From NCBI GenBank assembly GCA_947846985.1, contig CANTUZ010000001.1, positions 188,465,455 through 188,529,454 of the forward strand: a stretch of 64,000 nucleotides of DNA, given 5' to 3'. This DNA is from Fratercula arctica. Lineage: Eukaryota; Chordata; Aves; Charadriiformes; Alcidae. Below the pieces are notes generated by a model. That model worked only from the letters and a program-made list of their open reading frames with translations. It was not told the origin of the DNA and ran no database searches. Of the stretch, positions 11,944 through 23,735 are shown one piece after another; the stretch's first letter is position 1; each line of letters begins with the position of its first letter. The translations under genes and the position numbers were made by a program.

Positions 11944-13862
11944 GTTTAATGCTACAAACCAGTGAATTATAACACAGATAGATCCTGAGCTCAACTCTTC
12001 GGGTAATGAAATATAGTATCGTCTCAGCAGTGTTATGATTAAGGGGGAATGTTTGTTAAAGCCATAACTTTACCAAAAAAATTGTCTTTTAAATTGTCAG
12101 TATATTTTGTCTCCAGTTTATAGCTCAGCAAGCCTTCATCATGAATGCCTGTGAGTTTGACTTTAGACATGCTCAGTGTAGCGGGATAAATCTTTGCAAT
12201 TACGAAAATATTTAATTAATCACAAAATACAGCTTATTTAGTGGTCTTATCTCTCAAGTTTCTATTGAAAAAATTAATATTAACTTATCATTATTGTTAT
12301 TATTAATTAATACTATTAAGTGTCTTTCAGCCTGTTATCTTTAAAAGAGAAGTTGACGGCTTGATATTTTTCCACCATGGAGCTGACTTATGAAAGAACC
12401 TTTCAGTCAGCACATGCATACTCATATGTATATCATACATCTCACATACATCCACATGACAGGATGAATTAATATTAGTTTTTCAAAACACCGTGCAGCC
12501 AGTGTACTGATGACTATATTTGGTCCGTATATTCTAAAGAATATTTAGTTTACTCCCATTCTGCACTCATTGTGCTGCTTTTGCTTGACGATAAAACTTG
12601 CACACACGTTGAAATGCAATGCTGGATTGGATACACAGTAAATACTAAACAACAGTTTCCATTATGAGGTTGTGCTGTTTAGATCCCCACAGGTTTCTGA
12701 GACTTTAGATCAGTTTGAGAGATTTTTCCAGGCATGATCCCCACTCAAAGGTGGCTTCAAAAAACCAAGAATTTACAGAAAAAATTTCATTATGCTGCTG
12801 TACACGATGAGTTCATTTTACCCATTATATCTCTGTTTCTGGAGCTGTCAAATTTACACTATGTGGATATATAAAAAGTTTGTGTTTATAAAAATCTGTG
12901 TAAAATTTTTTAGAGTTGGAAGGTAAAAGACAAACATAAATCTCATTGTTTGTCTTGAGATAAATGTGGATCCTTATGATAAGAGACTATAGAATTTAAA
13001 TGTGCTAGGTGTGTTCCATTTCACAACACATCTATGTTTTGAAGCCATGGAACATGTCTTTTTTTGCATACATATTTAAAAAAAAATCTTTAAAACTAAG
13101 AAATTTAAAATGCACTGATGGGACATCAAGGATATATGATACATGCTTAAAGACTGATGTTAAATCTTCACCCTAAAAATTATTTTGTAGGGAAGTAATT
13201 TAGGCAGATGAGGAATTGCATGTACTAAAAGGACCGAATTCCTATTTTGAGAAAAGTATTTTTTCCCTATTTTAGATAACTAACTCATGATTTAACAGGT
13301 AAAAATACGCATGTGTTTCTGGACATTCAACTGATACCTAATTGCAATGGAAACTCCAGTGCAATGTCATCTACCTGAGAAGTTTCTGGCTCCCACACCT
13401 ATTTGCCCATTTCTGAAAATGTGAAATATTCATGACTTAATGTCTGGACTCAGTAGTGCCCAGTTAGTCACTGTTGCAGGAAAGATCATCCATTTTTCAC
13501 AGAGATAACGGGAAAAAGCGCATTTAATTCCTTCCAGGCACAAATCTTCCTGGTAAACAGTCCTTTCCATTCGGTTCTCTGTGCGTGGGAGGGGGACGTG
13601 TTGCAAGGGAGATGAAGGGGCAGAAATGAAAAAAAAAATCTATGGGATTTATAACATGAAGCAATGTGTCCACATCACTCTATTGCCCTTGGGACTAACA
13701 TTACATCTTCTGGAGGACCTGATAATAATATTTTAGATTTCATTTACAAAATCCATTTGCCTGCCTCGGGTTTTGTGTAGTTCTGTCTTTGCCGTGTCAG
13801 AGTGCCTCCCAGGGATTTAAAAATAGAAATGGCAATGATTGACTTTCTTTCCCCGCCTTGAG

Positions 13863-13884
13863 AAAAAAAAAAAAAAAAAAAAAA
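13863..13884. repeat. Poly-A run (A22)
   Basis: Uninterrupted run of 22 A. No transposon or processed-pseudogene sequence is recognisable on its 5' side, so there is no reason to call it a retroposon tail. Confidence 0.97.
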
Positions 13885-14231
13885 GCTGAGTTAACTGAGA
13901 ATTTTATTTTCTTTTAATCATGGTGATGCTTAAGTAGATGCATCCTATGACAGGAAGCTGATCTAGGGAAAGAGTTTAAGTGGCGTTTTTGTTCCGATGT
14001 GAGCACGGTGAGCTGCTGCTGCGCTGCAGCATCTATAAGAAATACTCCACTGGTTTGTGATCATTTAGGACTGTTTATTTTTTCTTCAGCAGAGCCGGTA
14101 ACAGATGATTTATTGCCTCATCTATTTCATTATACGCACCTGCCTTTTCTATTCTTTTGTGCCTTAAGCTATTTTAACGACAGTGTTGCTGTTTACCTAT
14201 AGCAAAACAGAAATAACCTTCTGTAATTATT

Positions 14232-14251
14232 AAAAAAAAAAAAAAAAAAAA
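14232..14251. repeat. Poly-A run (A20)
   Basis: Uninterrupted run of 20 A, followed by AT-rich sequence. No retroposon body is recognised upstream. Confidence 0.97.
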
Positions 14252-14394
14252 TCTGTCAATTAAAAAAACCCAAACAGCTACCATTCTCCTGTAAGTCTCT
14301 TAACCCCATGCATCAGGAGGGGGAAGATCTGGGGGGGCAGGGTGCACATCTCCTTTCTGCCCCTCCGATTCTGGTGGGAGGAAGGAATGCCTGA

Positions 14395-14418
14395 ACCACC
14401 ACCACCACCACCGCCGCC
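14395..14418. repeat. Trinucleotide microsatellite (ACC)6(GCC)2
   Basis: Six ACC units followed by two GCC units. It does not lie in a long open frame, so it is read as a non-coding microsatellite. Confidence 0.95.
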
Positions 14419-15375
14419 TGGAATATGAGGTGCTCAAAATGCTCTGGGGTTTGAATTAACGTGGAAGGAGTGCCCACGTAGGTGAGCTCAGGAGACTTCA
14501 GCTCTTTTGGAGCAACATTTCACCCATTTTTATTTCAATACTGTTAGATCTATGTTTAAATTTTCTACAGAGCCTGATTTTAAACTTGATCATTAAGCTT
14601 AAACTGGCCTCAAATCCAAACCTAAATCTTACCACACTCAAAGACTGTAAAGCATATTTCTGTTTGGCTATAAATGGAGGCAGTTTTTCATTATCGTCTG
14701 TCTGTGTGAGTCAGTAAACCAAAAGGGAACGGCAAGAACATTTGCAAAGCTGACAGGTAGTTTTCTGTATTGATACTGATTGCTTAAATCTCTAGAGCAC
14801 CTTATGAGCAAGTGTGTATTCCCCAGTGCAGACCTGCCGCGTGTGATGTTTAGCACGGTATATTACAGCTATGAGTACAGCCTGTATTTGGGAAACAAAA
14901 ATAGAGATTGAGTAACTATGTGAGGCTAATACCAGCTGTCTCTCTGAGGGACTGAATGGATCATAAAAACAATTTTGCAATAAACACCTTTTTCCCATCT
15001 ACGATGTGTGCCAGCGCAATGTGCATTGAAGCTTATTCTCCGTTTAATGGCACAACGCAATGGTAAAAGCGTATACGTCACTGGTCCCTGAGGAAAAAGC
15101 TTCAGGCTCCAGTGCGTAGTGCGGCACACCAGCTGTCTGTGATCCACTGGATGGCAGCCAAGAGGAACCCGGAGGAAATGGCGAGAAGTGCTCTTTACCG
15201 TGGTGCAGTGAAGGTTCTCTTCTTTGTGGGAAGATAAACCTTTTCAATTATGTTGGGAGCTGTGAGAGTCTAACATGGGCCCCACTGGTGAGATAATTCC
15301 TCCAGAACTTGGTGCAATATAGTTCCTATTTTAAGAAGCGCGGTGTCTTTCTCCCCCTTCATCTGCACTGAGGGC

Positions 15376-15396
15376 TTTTTTTTTTTTTTTTTTTTT
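15376..15396. repeat. Poly-T run (T21)
   Basis: Uninterrupted run of 21 T. It could be an antisense poly-A tail, but no retroposon is recognised on either side. Confidence 0.97.
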
Positions 15397-15647
15397 GCTA
15401 TTGAAACATTAGCAATTTACATAGCAACAAATGTGAAAAACTCTGGGACTTAAATCTTGATTGTTGCTGATTCTATAATAGGAGCATAGAAACATCTCTA
15501 AAAGGCAATTTCCTCACCTATTTGGTTTTGTGTTCAGTAATTCCTTTGCAGGGATGACTCTTTACTGGTTCTTATATTCATTGTCAACTGCATCCTCATA
15601 TTCACTGAAAAAACTTTTCTTCTGTAGCATTTTTCTTTGTAATTTTT

Positions 15648-15728
15648 TAATAATAATAATAATAACAAAAGTGATAATGATAATAATAATAACAACAACA
15701 ACAAAAACAATGACAACAATAATAAATA
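15648..15728. repeat. Compound AAT/AAC microsatellite
   Basis: About 80 bp of interrupted TAA/AAC/ATG-type triplets. It generates spurious I/N/T-rich and L/S-rich open frames on the two strands, which should not be taken as genes. Confidence 0.95.
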
Positions 15729-15928
15729 TGACAGTAAATTATGTCCTCTGCAAAATTACATGGATTATTGCAATGTTTCTTGTGCTTTTCCCTGTGCTAG
15801 CACCTCTATGTCATTTAGCATCTCTTGGATGGGATGCCACTCTTTATTGTTGTCTCCTCCTGCCTGAATTGTTTCTAGAAATTGGACTCTGATGGGGACT
15901 GCAGGTTTATGAATTGTTTCTTCAGAAG

Positions 15929-15942
15929 GGTCACGTGTGACC
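15929..15942. promoter_or_regulatory. Palindromic E-box flanked by inverted half-sites
   Basis: GGTCACGTGTGACC is a 14-bp inverted repeat (GGTCAC-GT-GTGACC). It contains the class B E-box CACGTG at 15932-15937 within GTCACGTG, the form favoured by USF/MITF/TFE-type bHLH factors. Read differently, it is two GGTCA nuclear-receptor half-sites inverted with a 4-bp spacer. The sequence is seen directly. Function is inferred only, since such motifs occur by chance. Confidence 0.25.
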
Positions 15943-18900
15943 TACAAAATTCAGTGTTACCTGAGGATTTATAACATCTCCGTTGAGAACCAAATCAATA
16001 ACTTTAACTTCAGACTAGTAATAAGCACTTTGCTGTGATAAAGTAGAGCTCAGGTTTAGTGGGCTCCAGCAGAATTGTGTTACGCAGGCAATTTGCTATT
16101 AGGCATCAAAGAGATATCCTGAGAGTTGCCGACAACGAATGAACGAGAGTGGGAGACATGCCCAGAGTTCCTTCTAAAAATTATACAAAAGCAGCATGCA
16201 ACCCGTTTCCATAGTTCACGGCAGCAAAAATAGCTTCTGACTAGTCTATTCGATTAATATGTTGCTCGTCACATTTAATGTAGTATGCCAAGTTTTTTCA
16301 CAGTTAGGCTCTCAACTTCTGTTGTTGTAACCAACAACATTGTCTTACAGAGTCTGCTTGTCTATTCAGAAAGTCTGCCCCTCTAGTTGTTAATAGCTTA
16401 TAAGCCCCAAACGGATGTATATATTATACGAAAAGTTTAATCAAAGCCAAACATACACCTAAGCAGTCTGGCCTGTTGCTGTTTGATGTATTTGTCCACT
16501 TTTGTCTGGATTCTGTTCCTACTGAAAGCAAAAGCAAAATGTTAGTGATGCCACTGGTGTGTTCATGATGGAAACTTGATGGTCCATTTGACATGGAAAA
16601 ATGTAGTTGTATTTCTAAATCCAGTCATTTTTTTCTTTCTTAGATCATACATAGGTAGGTTATGTATAATATCTGAAATATTTTCAGCCCAATTTCCTAA
16701 AGAAAAAAGCTTATATGGCTGTCTTTTCTGTATGTCCTTCTCTGCTGTGCTAATAATTTTTCAAATTTTTGACCAGGGTTCACATTTCAGAGAAGAATTG
16801 AGGTCCTGAGCATGTTTAAGTTCTCACAAGTCTGATTATGCCTGGCCCCTAAATAGAGGAGGGAGATCTCCATTCCTGAGGGAAAGGTGACTTTTGCCTG
16901 GCAGCCCATGGGCAGCTTGAGGCCGGTCCCAGCCCACACCAGTCAGTGAGTGTGTGTGGAGTACAACAGGAGGTGTGTGGAAGGAGCCATGGGGAGGGCT
17001 GGGGCGGCAGAGTATCAGAAGCCATGCATCGATGTTCTCAATGCTTAGTGATCTTATTATAGGTGTTTCCTTTTGGTAGCCTCTTAAAATTTGGCTGTAT
17101 TCTTGGCTCGATGACATCTGTGTTGATCTGAATGCATGGCTGTTGCCAGATGAATTGCCTTCTGGTCAAGTGGGTAACCCAGGAGTCCTCAGTGACGATG
17201 CTCTGGAGCCCAACTGGAACATCAGGAGGTCTTCTGAGAGGTGGTGGGGCACACAGGATGAGGGCAGCCTCTGGCCTGCATGGCTGGAAACATGCAGAAT
17301 GGCAGTAGTTCTCAGGTACCTGTCTGACCTGGCTCAGGTTCTTGCCTGAGGATGTGGCATAGGGATGTCAACTCACTGTTTAGTTAGGCTTGAATCATGG
17401 TGTGAAGAGATTACATAGGAAAAGACACACTGTCCTGAAGATCTGTCCTCAGTCATAGCGTTTACAAGCTGGGTATACCTCGTGCTCTGTAAGCATGGTC
17501 CATACCTAGTTGGTTTGCTAAGACTGATATAGGATGGACATCCATGTTCCTGAAAATTCAGCCAATGAAGAACAGCGTAATCCAATGAAGAGTTCAGTCT
17601 GGGAAAAGTTTTATCATTTTCTTAAAATAAATAACCAGAGGAAAGAAAAGAGAAAAAGAGGCAAGAACAGCTGTCTTCAGAACTGTTAAAGCTTGGAAAC
17701 AGGAAAAGCAAATGCAAACTGAAGAGAAAAACGAGCTGGTTTTTCTCATGCTTTCATACTTCGCTTAGAAAAGTGAATTCGTCTCATCAGGAAGTGTCTA
17801 ATTGACTAGTACACATTTTTGAACAAAACCTATGCTATTTTACTTCTTGGCTTGATGGTATGCTTCACAGATAAATCTGCACTCAGTTAATATCCATGGT
17901 TCTGTGCTGACAACTTGATGAGTGGGTACCCATCTACACAAAGCTGTAACTCAGCATGCAAGCTGACAAATAACGAAGGAACCTAAGTGCCGGGTTTTTG
18001 CTCAACATAAATGAAACTTGGAGTTTGCAATGACAGTGCTGACAGAGCCTTGAAAATACCCCTGGTAATGGCTCTAAATCAAGAGCTATGGTCCTGGTAA
18101 GTTTCAGAAGAAATTTCATTACTTTGAGGGAACAAGCACAGAAAAAGAAAGGCAAAATCTCTGATAACAGATTAGCAGTAAGTGCACAACGAGGCTAGGG
18201 GTGGAACTCTGTAACATCTTCTTATATATAATTGTGATACTTTCAACACAGAGAGAAAACTCGTGTCTCCACTTTCACTATCCCATCAATTCTTACCATC
18301 AGATTAATCTGTAAATTACTCCAGCGCTCCACGCAGAGCCCCAAACCGAGTACAAGTTTTTTTGTCACTGTAAACGGCTAATGAATTTTCTTCTGCAATT
18401 TTTTCGAGGCATTCCTTAGAAGTTTCTTCCTGTTTTACCTTTTTGTACATATAGGGTAACGTGAGTTATTTTATTTGGCAATGTAGAGCGTGCCTGATGT
18501 TATAGCTCCAGGAAGGAAATAGCTTTGACAAAGACTCTCTCTGTCATTTGTCTTCTTGATGCCTTCTAAAAGTGAAGATATTGCTAAGCAAAGTTGATCC
18601 TTTTCATGCCTCTCTATGGAAGAAAGCTTCCTTTGTTCAAAATAATCAACAACCTTAATAAATCCTTTAGTATCGATTGTTTGGGGAGCAAAAAGGGCTA
18701 TTATCATACAATAAACCCCGCCTCTTGATTGGGAAGGCATTCAACTTTAACCAAACAGCATATATTGAAGTCTGGATTGATTTCAGTGAGAGCAGACATG
18801 GCTGCAGCGAAGACTGATGCAGCAAAGTAGGCATCTGTTTTTGGACACCTTTGGGAGGCAGCTGGGGAAATGCCTTGACGAAGCCAGGAACTTGATGCTG

Positions 18901-19892
18901 AGTATCAGCTGCCCCAGGTGGCTGGGCAAGGTTCTACCAAACGCTTTCCTCTGGGAGGCTTTATTGGTCAGTCTGGGCGATTGGTGGACAAAATATTGCC
19001 CTGGAAATGAAAATGAAAGTCGGAGGTAGGGAGAAGATGCTTGTTTCTGAATTTCATACCCATTTATCTTGAGGGAAATTAAATTAATTGTAAAATACTG
19101 ATTAAAAAAGTGTGAAATAGAGGGATGTTTACTGAATAATGCTGTAATACCTTCTGGAAATCCAGAAAAGAGAATTCAAATTATGGGCTTAATTGTTTTA
19201 TTAGTCAGTAATGAATATTTTATAGGTAGTGGAAATAAGTTATTTTTTACTACTGCTAACTAAGGATCACATTTTTTTCCCAGAGTCCATTCATTATTAT
19301 TAAATTACATTTTGAATGATCTTGCACATCATAAACATATATAAAAAACTATAAAGCCTTTCCTAGAAAGAGTTTTCAAATTAAAGGAATTATAAGGCTA
19401 TACTGTATACTTATGTGATATAAGAGGTATCTTTTAATATTTTTTTAATCTAGCTAAGGTCAAACTTAAATAGGTACCTAAAGCAATATATAAAGATGGG
19501 GTTTTTTTTAGCAAAAAGAATTAACATAGTATTTTGACAAATATTCATGTTAGGTCTTGTAGTTGAATAATGACTAATTTAATTAAGCTCAGTGCAATTT
19601 AAAAAAAAATTCCATGTGTAATACCATCTGTGGCATCTTTTGTATATTGAAAATCTGAAAGAAAATCAGGATTCTAGCTTCACAGATAGTGACAGAAATA
19701 CTCCTGAAGGCTGGCGTTAAGAGAATTCCAGTAAGGAATGGCAAATGAACACAAACCCCCCACATGTGGTGTCTGCCACTTCAGATGGCAAAAGGAAGAA
19801 TTTTTTGGCCTCTAGTGTGTGATCTTCAGAATAGTGGTTAGTTCTGTGCTTCAAAGGCATACTAAAATCAGCAGAGATTCTTATTTCTGCTC

Positions 19893-19910
19893 ATATATAT
19901 ATATATATAT
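19893..19910. repeat. (AT)9 dinucleotide microsatellite
   Basis: Nine AT units in a generally AT-rich surrounding. Confidence 0.96.
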
Positions 19911-20527
19911 GAAAGCTAAATATTGCAATTAGCCTTTCTCAGCTAAGATAAAAAGTCTTCCCTTTTTCTTAGCAAATGTTAATGGCCTGTGGTTAAATAT
20001 CATAGTGCTTTGGGTGATAATGACAAGAGAATAAACACTTAGTAGAGAGCTGTATTGCTGGTAAGTTTGAACATGCAGACTTCCTCAGTTTGTAAACTTG
20101 AAGGTTGTAAAAACCTGGCCATAATAAAAACAGAAATTCACTGTGAGTGATTTGTAAATCACAGTACACAAATTACACTACAGGAAGAGCTGAGTTATGC
20201 AAATCTAAGTCATAGAAAAACCAATGCCCAATAAATAAGTAAGCAGAGTTCTCTGCTATGTTGTTAGCAGTTTCTTGATTACACCATATCAGATTCATTT
20301 TCAGGGATATAACTAGAACAAAACAAGTATATGGAATCTCTAATTTAGTTGTTTATCCCAGCTTCAGATCTGTTCATTCCCTGGTGCCTAATTACCGTTA
20401 GAATAAGAAGGCATGATACATAATGAGGTATTGGAAAACATCTCCTCTGAGCTTTGCTAAAGATACTAATATTTATTGAAATATGCTTTATGTTTTCTAA
20501 GGTACTTTTACCTCTGTACCACTGCAG

Positions 20528-20729
20528 ACTGAATAAGTTTTACTGTGCAAAAGTCCCCATGGAGTCTGATAATGAATACGTTATTGCTCTAAGCACAATT
20601 GAAAAGGAAGATCCAGAAATAGCTTCCATCTTTACCTGGAGTGACAGCATTAATATTCAATATCTTTTTCTTCAACCTCACACTATTCTGTTCATGCCAC
20701 TGTTAATGTATGGGCTTTATGTCTTCTGA
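20528..20729 (+). other. Weak candidate exon or chance ORF with acceptor-like start
   Basis: A pyrimidine-rich tract ending CCACTGCAG (to 20527) is a reasonable 3' splice site. The frame in phase with it stays open from there to a TGA at 20727-20729. The first half reads as an ordinary soluble, acidic sequence (key stretch ESDNEYVIALSTIEKEDPEI), the second half as hydrophobic residues. I do not recognise the protein. No donor is obvious, so if real it would be a terminal exon. Frames of this length are common by chance here. Confidence 0.12.
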
Positions 20730-23183
20730 AAAACTAACAGCGATGTTTTAAACTGTTGTAAATGAGGAACATTTACCATATGCCATAAAAGAAGTCATTG
20801 GCCTTGTTATTTGAAATGAGCTACTGTACATTAGTTGCGCAGTATTGTTGCCGGAGCCCTGAAAACCCTTTAAATATATTTTTTCCTTAATTTTATGGCC
20901 TCACTTCAAATATAGTATAGCACTGAAAATATACTTTTCTATAAAACAATAGAAATAAGATGGCTTTTGAGGAAGATTTATATTATCAGGGATCCACATG
21001 AACATACCTGTAATTTCTATTGCTGCCCTGGGAAATGTGTTTCCAGAAAGATGGTTTAACTGGTTGACAGGCAATTATTCTTTGAAAAATGTAGACTAAT
21101 TAGACAGTTCTTCTTTGTCATAGATATTCAGCTATTGTTCTCCACTGAGTGGCACGCTGACAGACATACTGCCCAGTTTATAGTCTGGTGACAAGGAAAA
21201 GCTTTTAAAATAAATTACAAATGTTGATATTATTTAGAAGACACTTTAATTTACCAAGAATTAATGGCACTTTAATTACTTCGGGAAAACATAAACTTTT
21301 AAAAACAGAAAAACTTGCCCATGTTCCCAGGCGGTGGTTCTGCTGGCACCAAAGGTGCTATTCACATGAATCAAGTGACTGTATGTATGCTACAGTGATT
21401 TTTGGCCAGATCTGTGTGTGGTTCTCATTTATTCTGAAATAGAACATATATTGCTATATCTTGCTTCTCACTCTCCCTCCTCCGTGAGAAGTAAAATAGG
21501 AAATCAACAACTGACCTGAATTTTTCTTATTTTACTTTCGGTTTGGTTCAACTCAGGCCCACAGGATCCCTCCACACACATGGTGCGTTTCAATTGAGAG
21601 GATATTCCCTTGCTGAGCAATAGGCACCAGACTCAGCTGAACACCTGTAACACTTGCCTATCGACCAAGAGCCGTAGGCAGTTCAGATGAACTATGATTT
21701 ATTGACAAATGGAGTAGCCTCCTAGGTTAAATTAGGCTCATACAGTTGGGTGATACGGATACCCTTCTTTAGTATCTTTATTCCTGCATTCTCAGGCCTC
21801 ATGGAAACTGGGACTCTCTGTGTGTCAGGCACTATATACTACATAACACTTTGTAGTTGCCTCACCTGATTTACAATGAAAGAAAAATGGACAAAGGAGC
21901 AGAAGAACAAGCTCATGAAGTCAAGATTGCAAGTCAAGCCATCGCCAGAGCTAGTTAGAAAGTCCACATTTCTATATGCTAAATGCAGTGTCTTGCCTGA
22001 TAAAGTGCCTTAAACAGAACAACTTCTGTTTACAGAATTTTGTTTTCTTGGTAAGACATTAGGGGTTTGAGTAAACTCATATTTTGCCTTCCAGTACATC
22101 AGCATTTTGTACAGACTTAATACTAGGATGGAGGGTTCAGAGCCACTGGAAATAAGCCCTTAGAATCTCTTTCCCATCTTGAATACTTTCTTGTTTCCAT
22201 GGAAGAGTCGAAGATTATCTAGTAAACCTTATATAGTAAATATCATGCATTTCCTTGCTAAGGAAATGTCTGGTGAATGCCAAGATAGAAAAAAGTTGAA
22301 CCAGGCATAGTCTATAAATATTAATAGAACAAAGTAAGAATATTAATAGAAGAAATTTACCAGGTTCACTAGCACTGAGTGTAGTAATGAAATCTATAAA
22401 TGCTGCTTGGCAATAAAAAAAACCCATTAGGCTGAATTAGTTGCCATCTTTCTTTATTTTCCTAGTCTATCCAGACAGACGTGCTATTAAATAGCAAGTT
22501 CTTTATCAAAAGAACTAAACCAGGGTCTGAATTGAACATTCAAATGCAAATCAGAAGGAATAATATCGAATTCAAGCCTGGATCTGAACATATCACTGCA
22601 GTTCTTGCTTCCAGCTAGAAAATAAAGAAGTTTCAGGTTTGTGTCTTTTGGACACAAGCGCCCGAACAACTCTTCTTACAGCTGTAGCTTCTCTTCTTTC
22701 CCTCCCAGCCAGCACTACACATATTGCCTCAGGCCATGCCCAGTAGATCTAAGCTGAGAGGATGAAGCTTCTGCCTTTCCACTGTCTTCCTTTCCCTTTC
22801 TTTCTGCTGGGGAAAAGACTCTCTGCAATCCTTTGTTTGCTCTCTCTTCCCAGCTGGCAAGGACGATGGATTTAGACATAAGCAAAGTATGCGCCTCAAA
22901 GTCCGACCTTCTGTTTTCCGGCCATTGATCTCTACTTATGCTCTTTCTGAAGTTCAGTCGTAGGAAGAAGATGTCATATCAATTTTCTGTAGGGTCCATG
23001 ATCAGAATGGCTGAAATTAGGATGAGAATTTGCAGTGGGGTGCACGTATAAAGAATCCCATTGTTTTCAGTGAGATTGTTCACAGAAAGAAAATTGAAAT
23101 GTACGCAAAACCCTTTCAGGAATGAGAGTGGAGGAATAATGCGATGGAAGAAAAGGATGATTTTGGAAACTTAGTATTTTATA

Positions 23184-23212
23184 CTTTCAGGATATTTGGA
23201 ATATCCTGAAAG
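23184..23212. repeat. Perfect 13-bp inverted repeat, 3-nt loop
   Basis: CTTTCAGGATATT (23184-23196), TGG, AATATCCTGAAAG (23200-23212). The arms are exact reverse complements. No pairing continues beyond the arms, so this is too short for a pre-miRNA and has no terminal repeats of a transposon around it. Confidence 0.95.
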
Positions 23213-23599
23213 CAGTCTTCAAAATATATAATAACATAATATATAAATAACACTCCAGAAGAAAAACTGCAGGATATTAAACCCAAATCTTTCACCTACG
23301 TCCCTGTAAATCTCTTGTCAGACAAACATGAAAATGGATATTACAACAGAAAAATACATTCTGGAATATCCAGCATTGCCTCTACAACAGCAGATGAAAA
23401 TTCTTTTTATTCTTAATTAGAAATTCTGCCATTCCTAAGAAAAGCCTACTATCCTCTCATGTATAAATAGGGGAACCACTAACCCAACACATTTATATCT
23501 TGTTTCATATGTCCTTTGGCCTCTTTTGACAAGGTAAATATTTGTGTTCTACCATACAGTTGTATAGCAAGCATTCTGCACAAGAAAAATACCCATTCC

Positions 23600-23735
23600 A
23601 ATGTACTGTTTTCCCTCCTGTTGTCCTTTCCTGATTTTAAATTTCCTCCTTCCCCTTTCTTTCTTTTTTTCCTTTCATTTTGTATTTTTTCTCTCTATTT
23701 CAAAAATACTTTTACCTTCTTCATATTCTCTCAAG
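23600..23735. repeat. Pyrimidine-rich low-complexity tract
   Basis: Plus strand is mostly C and T for about 135 bp, with runs such as CCTCCTTCCCC and TTTCTTTCTTTTTTTCC. The frame through it is L/S/F-rich and not a credible protein. Confidence 0.8.

Noticed and set aside
13863..14251. Two poly-A runs as tails of processed pseudogenes or SINEs
   Set aside because: No gene-like or SINE-like body and no target-site duplication could be seen upstream of either run.
15530..15892. 120-codon frame with an I/T/N-rich middle, and its L/S-rich minus-strand shadow
   Set aside because: Generated by the compound AAT/AAC microsatellite.
16321..16338. GTTGTTG-TAAC-CAACAAC hairpin
   Set aside because: Seven-bp arms of low complexity, expected by chance at this scale.
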